Assembly (NCBI GenBank): GCA_014859895.1
Contig: JACZKS010000159.1
Coordinates: 1-64,000 of the forward strand
DNA length: 64,000 bases
DNA from: Rhodospirillales bacterium
Lineage (GTDB): Bacteria > Pseudomonadota > Alphaproteobacteria > Rhodospirillales > Shumkoniaceae
Direction: 5' to 3'
Position 1 is the first letter of the stretch, and each line of letters opens with the position of its first letter. The notes under the pieces were generated by a model, which was not told the origin of the DNA, made no database searches, and saw only the letters and a program-made list of their open reading frames with translations. This document shows, in pieces, positions 61,727 through 64,000 of this stretch. Position numbers and translations under genes: made by a program.

Positions 61727-63145
61727 TCAGGCCCAGGCGGGGAGGTCGATATGGAAGATGGCGCCGGTGGCGTCCGACTTGACCAGCGTCACTTCGCCGC
61801 CATGCGCCTTGGCGATGTCGCGCACGATGACCAGACCCAAGCCGGTACCGCCCGCCCGGGCCGAGCCGACGAACGGCTGGAACAGCCTTTCCTTGGCCCG
61901 GGGCGGCAGCCCGGGACCGTCGTCGGCAACCGCCAGAATGATGCGTCCGCCGGTCTGGCCCGCGGTCAGCGTCAAGGTCTTGGCGCCCGCCTCGCCGGCA
62001 TTGCGGGCCAGGTTCTCGATCAGGCGGACAAGCTGGCGGCGGTCGCCTTCCACGGTCAGGGCCGGCTCAATGTCGTTCTTCCAGGCGAGATCGAAGACAC
62101 CCTGCTGGCGGGGATCGCCTTCCGCCGCCATGTGCAGGGCCTCTTCGACGTCGAGCGCCAGCCCGCGGAGCTCGACCGCCGCCCGTTCGCCCTTGACCAC
62201 CCCGTCACCGACGTAATTCAACGTCTGGCGGCACAGGTTGACGGCGGCGTCGATGGCGTTGAACAGGCGCGGCGTCACCTTTTGGACCTCGGGGTCGTCG
62301 ATATCGGCCAGGCGGTCGTGGACCAGCATGGCGGTGGCCAGGCTGTTGCGCAGGTCATGGTTGATCTTGGCCACCGCCGCGCCGAGGGTGGCCAGGCGTT
62401 CCTTCTGCACCAAGGCGGCCCGGACGTCGCGCTGCATGACGGCCAGCTGGCGCTCGGCGACGCCCATCTCGTCGGCGCGGGCCGCCGGCACGATGATGCG
62501 CATCTCGTCCTCGGGGTCTTCCTGGAAGCGGGCCATGCTGCCGGTGATGCGGCGCATCGGGCGGACCAGCAGCCATTGCAGGCTGAAATAGACGGCGCCT
62601 GCGGTGATCAGTGAAATGACGATGGAAAGGGCGAGGATGCGCACCGAGTAGTCATACATGGCCTGGCGCAGCGGCGTCTCGTCGATCACCGCCTCGACCA
62701 TGACGGCGGGGTCGCGCGGCAAATCGCCGACCACCCGCAGCACGCGGTTGTGCCGCTCGATAAGCGTGGAGAAGGCCCCGCCCAGCCAACGGACGGGCGA
62801 CATCTCGGTCAGGTCGACGGTCAGGTCGATCCGGGGCGGCATGTCCTTGCTCAGCATGAGCACCCGGCGGTCGGGGCGCTTGAGCACGATGGCATGGGCT
62901 CCGGCGTGAAACAGCAGCTCGTCCTTGAGGTCGGGGCCGAGCGTGGCGTCCGAGGTGGCCTCGAGCGCGAGAGCCGCCAGATGGGCCTGGGACACCGCCT
63001 CCTCCAGGTAGGACTTCCGGAAGCGCGAAATGGACGGCGCGTAGATGAGCAACTCGGCCACCATGACGAAAGCGATGGTGAGCAGCAACAGACGCGCCGA
63101 TAGGCCAAAAAACACCGGCCGCCCGGAAGGAGAAGGTTTCGCCAT
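61727..63145 (-). CDS. Sensor histidine kinase
   Basis: 472 residues. Membrane segments at about 16-38 and 175-197 flank a periplasmic domain; HAMP (RPMRRITGSMARF) is followed by H-box INHDLRNSLATAM, N-box NLARNAGEAGA and G boxes DDGPGLPP and GGTGLGLVIVRDI. No response regulator is adjacent. The H-box is of an atypical, NHDLRN form seen in some alphaproteobacterial kinases. Confidence 0.92.
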   Translation of the reverse strand: MAKPSPSGRPVFFGLSARLLLLTIAFVMVAELLIYAPSISRFRKSYLEEAVSQAHLAALALEATSDATLGPDLKDELLFHAGAHAIVLKRPDRRVLMLSKDMPPRIDLTVDLTEMSPVRWLGGAFSTLIERHNRVLRVVGDLPRDPAVMVEAVIDETPLRQAMYDYSVRILALSIVISLITAGAVYFSLQWLLVRPMRRITGSMARFQEDPEDEMRIIVPAARADEMGVAERQLAVMQRDVRAALVQKERLATLGAAVAKINHDLRNSLATAMLVHDRLADIDDPEVQKVTPRLFNAIDAAVNLCRQTLNYVGDGVVKGERAAVELRGLALDVEEALHMAAEGDPRQQGVFDLAWKNDIEPALTVEGDRRQLVRLIENLARNAGEAGAKTLTLTAGQTGGRIILAVADDGPGLPPRAKERLFQPFVGSARAGGTGLGLVIVRDIAKAHGGEVTLVKSDATGAIFHIDLPAWA

Positions 63146-63203
63146 TGCCGCAGCCTACACCAGCCCCGTGCCCGCGGCCTAGCGGCGAGTCTGCGGGCCC
63201 GGC

Positions 63204-63695
63204 CTAGGCAACCCACAGACCCCGCTTCTTGTGCCAGCCTTCGATCGATTCCTCGGGGTATTCGTCGAAGCATGCATCGTGGGGGCCGATCTGTGGCACC
63301 ACCCAGGCCGGCTTGTAGGCCAGCATGATGTGCACGCTTTCCGGCGGCACCGGCAGCTCGCTGTCGATGGCCGAGGCGAAGGGATGCACCAGTTCCGGCC
63401 AGGCCGGGTCGTAGAGCCAGAGGGCGCTGGCGCAGCGCGAACAGAAATGGCGCTGGCCGGTGCTGACCTCGCAGGCGCCGCCGTGCTCGATCTCGGCCCG
63501 ATAGACGGAAAGCGCGCCGCGCCCTTCGATCGCGAGCGTTTCGTTCACCGCCGCCAGGTTGATGGCGTAGCCGCCGCCCCCGGCGGTCTTGCGGCAGATC
63601 GAACAATAGCAGCGCATGAACGGCTGCGGCGTGTGGCTGTCGACGGTGAAACGGACGGCGCCGCACCGGCAGCCGCCTTCAAGGGTGATCGGCAT
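63204..63695 (-). CDS. GFA-family (glutathione-dependent formaldehyde-activating like) protein
   Basis: 163 residues with zinc ligands in GGCRCGAVRF, RCYCSICRKT and HFCSRCASALW. Members bind zinc and act on thiol adducts; the true reaction here is unknown. The start at 63695 gives the usual N-terminus. Confidence 0.9.
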   Translation of the reverse strand: MPITLEGGCRCGAVRFTVDSHTPQPFMRCYCSICRKTAGGGGYAINLAAVNETLAIEGRGALSVYRAEIEHGGACEVSTGQRHFCSRCASALWLYDPAWPELVHPFASAIDSELPVPPESVHIMLAYKPAWVVPQIGPHDACFDEYPEESIEGWHKKRGLWVA

Positions 63696-63768
63696 CGGCT
63701 TTCTCCTGTCGCCGCGGACGGATAGGCGAAACGTGGCGACGGCACCGGGGTTCCGCCAGGGCCGACAC

Positions 63769-64000
63769 TCAGGGACGCCAGATCCCGGCGCCGGCCCGCC
63801 TGGCCTGCGCCTCCTCGTCGGCATAGTCGGGAGAAGCGGCGGCGGGGTCGGCCCGCGCCCAGCCCTCGCGCACCAGGCGGGCGCCGACGTCGTAGGGGCC
63901 GGTGAAACAGACGGCGACGCTCAGGCCGGCGGCGTCCTGCCCCCGCACCTCGCAGCGCAACCAGTGCTCGGCCGTCGCGTAGGCCAGCGCGAAGGCGGCG
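63769..64000 (-). CDS. Staphylococcal-nuclease-like protein, C-terminal part (runs off right edge)
   Basis: About 76 codons are visible; the frame is open to the edge. The sequence GARLVREGWARADP...DYADEEAQARRAGAGIW is the conserved end of thermonuclease-fold proteins. The catalytic part lies outside the window. Confidence 0.7.
   Translation of the reverse strand, partial: AAFALAYATAEHWLRCEVRGQDAAGLSVAVCFTGPYDVGARLVREGWARADPAAASPDYADEEAQARRAGAGIWRP

Overview
The window is about 64 kb of GC-rich DNA from an alphaproteobacterium. It is probably Rhodospirillales-like, judging from the glnK-amtB, argD-argF and panB-panC pairs, the chemotaxis receptors, the TRAP transporter, a tungsten-type aldehyde oxidoreductase and a GcrA-like zinc motif. 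Genus cannot be fixed from sequence alone. Almost all of it is ordinary chromosome, densely packed, with many 1-4 bp overlaps between neighbouring genes.

Layout, left to right. 1-4.8 kb: a truncated chemoreceptor, then a LysR regulator divergent from a quinone/thiol redox operon (wrbA, glutathionyl-hydroquinone reductase, DoxX). 4.8-13 kb: a leftward block with a hydrolase lipoprotein, two paralogous lipoproteins, hslO, yciB, argF, argD, pyrE and an M20 amidohydrolase. 13-20 kb: an ABC-2 permease, recX, a large MscS channel, a ZntB-type transporter and the glnK-amtB operon. 20-24 kb: a three-gene trehalose-type cassette (beta-phosphoglucomutase, trehalose-6-phosphate phosphatase, GH65 phosphorylase). 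24-28 kb: a PAS/CHASE4 histidine kinase and a Gfo/Idh/MocA dehydrogenase. 28.3-32.8 kb: an aldehyde:ferredoxin oxidoreductase operon of the AorABC type with a MoaD-like protein, preceded by a long structured leader. 32.8-38.3 kb: an FAD oxidoreductase plus TRAP transporter module and a convergent LacI regulator, with related operator-like sequences at both ends. 38.3-42.9 kb: a binding protein with a chemoreceptor, a DapA-like lyase and a class II aldolase.

43.15-52.68 kb is the most unusual region: a 9.5 kb mobile element integrated in the 3' half of tRNA-Arg(ACG). It encodes a tyrosine integrase, an AlpA-type regulator, a primase-polymerase/helicase, small and large terminase subunits with intact catalytic residues, and a tightly coupled set of small proteins. 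It has no portal, capsid, tail or lysis genes. This looks like a phage satellite rather than a prophage: it can integrate, probably replicates itself and could direct packaging, but would need a helper's particles. A cluster of large palindromes directly downstream of the primase is a candidate replication origin. An 11-bp motif recurs at the integrase end and at the terminase promoter.

52.7-64 kb returns to chromosome: a lipoprotein, gpt, a DMT exporter, panB-panC, a lipoprotein gamma-glutamyltransferase, an RlmI-type methyltransferase, short palindromic repeats of a shared family, tam, a histidine kinase, a GFA-family enzyme and the truncated end of a nuclease-like gene.
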